This document shows positions 63,757 through 64,000 of a stretch of 64,000 bases of DNA, piece after piece. Position numbers and translations under genes: made by a program. Every line of letters begins with the position of its first letter. The stretch's first letter is position 1. Source of the DNA: a virus. The stretch covers positions 1 to 64,000 of IMG/VR virus record IMGVR_UViG_3300042519_004024. One strand, 5' to 3'. A model generated the notes under the pieces. The model worked only from the letters and a program-made list of their open reading frames with translations. It had not been told where the DNA came from and did not search any database.

Positions 63757-63763
63757 ATAAATA
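63757..63763 (-). promoter_or_regulatory. Late-type promoter box TATTTAT
   Basis: Sense GGTATATTTATT, 8 bases before the ATG at 63748. Confidence 0.55.
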
Positions 63764-63775
63764 TACCGTTAATCT

Positions 63776-63801
63776 AAAAACCCCCACTTTTGGTGGGGGT
63801 T
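63776..63801 (-). terminator. Intrinsic terminator
   Basis: AACCCCCAC...GTGGGGGTT hairpin, downstream of the holin-like gene. Confidence 0.85.
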
Positions 63802-63823
63802 AGTTACTAATTTTAATAAAAAT

Positions 63824-63991
63824 TTATTTCTTGTCAACAATAGACCAAATAGCCCCTGTTAATGTCATAGCACCACCAACTATTTCAGTAACAGTTGTTT
63901 CATCCACTAAACCTTTCATTACTAAGATACCACCAACAAATGTCAATGCATGTCTGATGATTCCCATAATTTGTTCTTTAGTTAATTTCAT
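63824..63991 (-). CDS. Holin-like membrane protein
   Basis: A 55-residue ORF starting MKLTKEQIMGIIRHALTFVG. Two hydrophobic segments (GIIRHALTFVGGILVMKGLV and IVGGAMTLTGAIWSIV) around DETTV, the layout of short phage holins of the Pam3-gp28 type. It would form lesions in the inner membrane for lysis. Only about 9 bases of upstream sequence are in the window. Confidence 0.8.
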   Translation of the reverse strand: MKLTKEQIMGIIRHALTFVGGILVMKGLVDETTVTEIVGGAMTLTGAIWSIVDKK

Positions 63992-64000
63992 AATATAAAT

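Noticed and set aside
1-64000. T4 late promoter TATAAATA
   Set aside because: TATAAATA appears on the plus strand at several sites, but it is the reverse of the sense-strand TATTTAT upstream of minus genes. On plus-strand genes (23456, 47911) the sense word is TATTTAT, so TATTTAT is the consistent motif.
1-64000. tRNA genes
   Set aside because: No T-loop GTTCGAATCC-type motif outside coding regions. GGTTCGAAC near 25950 and GAATCGAACC near 19035 lie in coding sequence without the rest of a tRNA.
1-64000. CRISPR arrays or diversity-generating retroelements
   Set aside because: No regularly spaced repeats with unique spacers and no reverse transcriptase were seen. The MNLQE repeats are gene starts, not an array.
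1-64000. Stop-codon reassignment as in some crAss-like phages
   Set aside because: TAA, TGA and TAG all end genes at sensible places next to the following starts; no gene needs readthrough.

Overview
The window is most likely a late-gene section of a large tailed phage that infects a Bacteroidota (Flavobacteriia-like) host. Reasons: about 110 short, tightly packed and often overlapping genes, nearly all on the minus strand; AT-rich DNA; TAnnTTTG promoter boxes typical of Bacteroidota and almost no Shine-Dalgarno sequences; phage-type genes (ThyA, an RNA ligase, a BCS1-like AAA ATPase, a holin-like peptide, a SleB hydrolase, DUF932, a cREC protein). All three stop codons are used normally. No capsid, tail, terminase or polymerase gene is in view, so the phage class is inferred.

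The main discovery candidate is a family of N-terminal tags. About 40 otherwise unrelated proteins begin with one of four short amphipathic sequences. Type A is like MKNLIKKILKEE, type B like MKRIIRLTESDLTRIVKRxIxE, type C like MKIIITESQYxxLLxES, and type D like MNLQEHIRKVLREE or MNLQEQISRMxSMMGLxxE. Almost all tags end in (Leu/Ile/Val)-x-Glu. That is the design of the T4 capsid-targeting sequence (MKTYQEFIAE), which sends internal proteins into the prohead and is cut after Leu/Ile-x-Glu by gp21. The cargo includes three HExxH metalloproteases, a SleB peptidoglycan hydrolase, putative ADP-ribosyltransferases, a PD-(D/E)XK-like nuclease, an Ntn hydrolase whose nucleophile Cys directly follows a Leu-Ile-Lys-Glu, a kinase, a flavoprotein, a ParB-like protein and DUF2237. 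I infer a large set of virion-packaged, co-injected effector proteins.

Layout. 1-5800: tagged type A, B and C genes in short units. 5893-7855: an almost gene-free stretch with G-runs, hairpins and a symmetric repeat array centred on 7460. 7856-9270: glycosyltransferase plus LpxH-like phosphoesterase. 9348-15792: two type D operons with a nitroreductase between them. 16331-22070: type A operon. 22157-25856: small genes, DUF932, thioredoxin. 25911-30776: type C operon of seven genes. 31171-36594: further tagged or tag-like operons. 36613-45493: untagged HAD, RNA-repair, AAA and membrane genes. 45539-49865: tagged protease, phosphoesterase, kinase, and a plus-strand tagged pair ending in an ART-like protein. 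49862-60620: untagged early-type genes, ThyA and many tiny coupled genes. 60670-63991: tagged Ntn hydrolase and protease, a CAP-domain protein, a GAF-like protein and a holin-like peptide.

Two promoter classes match this division. Tagged operons are preceded, usually 4-14 bases before the start codon, by TATTTAT in the sense strand (23 sites read by eye, a likely late promoter). Untagged operons carry TAnnTTTG; in nine cases the box (one a TATCTTTA variant) lies exactly 4 bases before the start codon, and several have TTTG 20 bases further upstream, which implies leaderless early mRNAs. Bidirectional or minus-strand hairpin terminators separate the units. All functions below are read from motifs without database searches.
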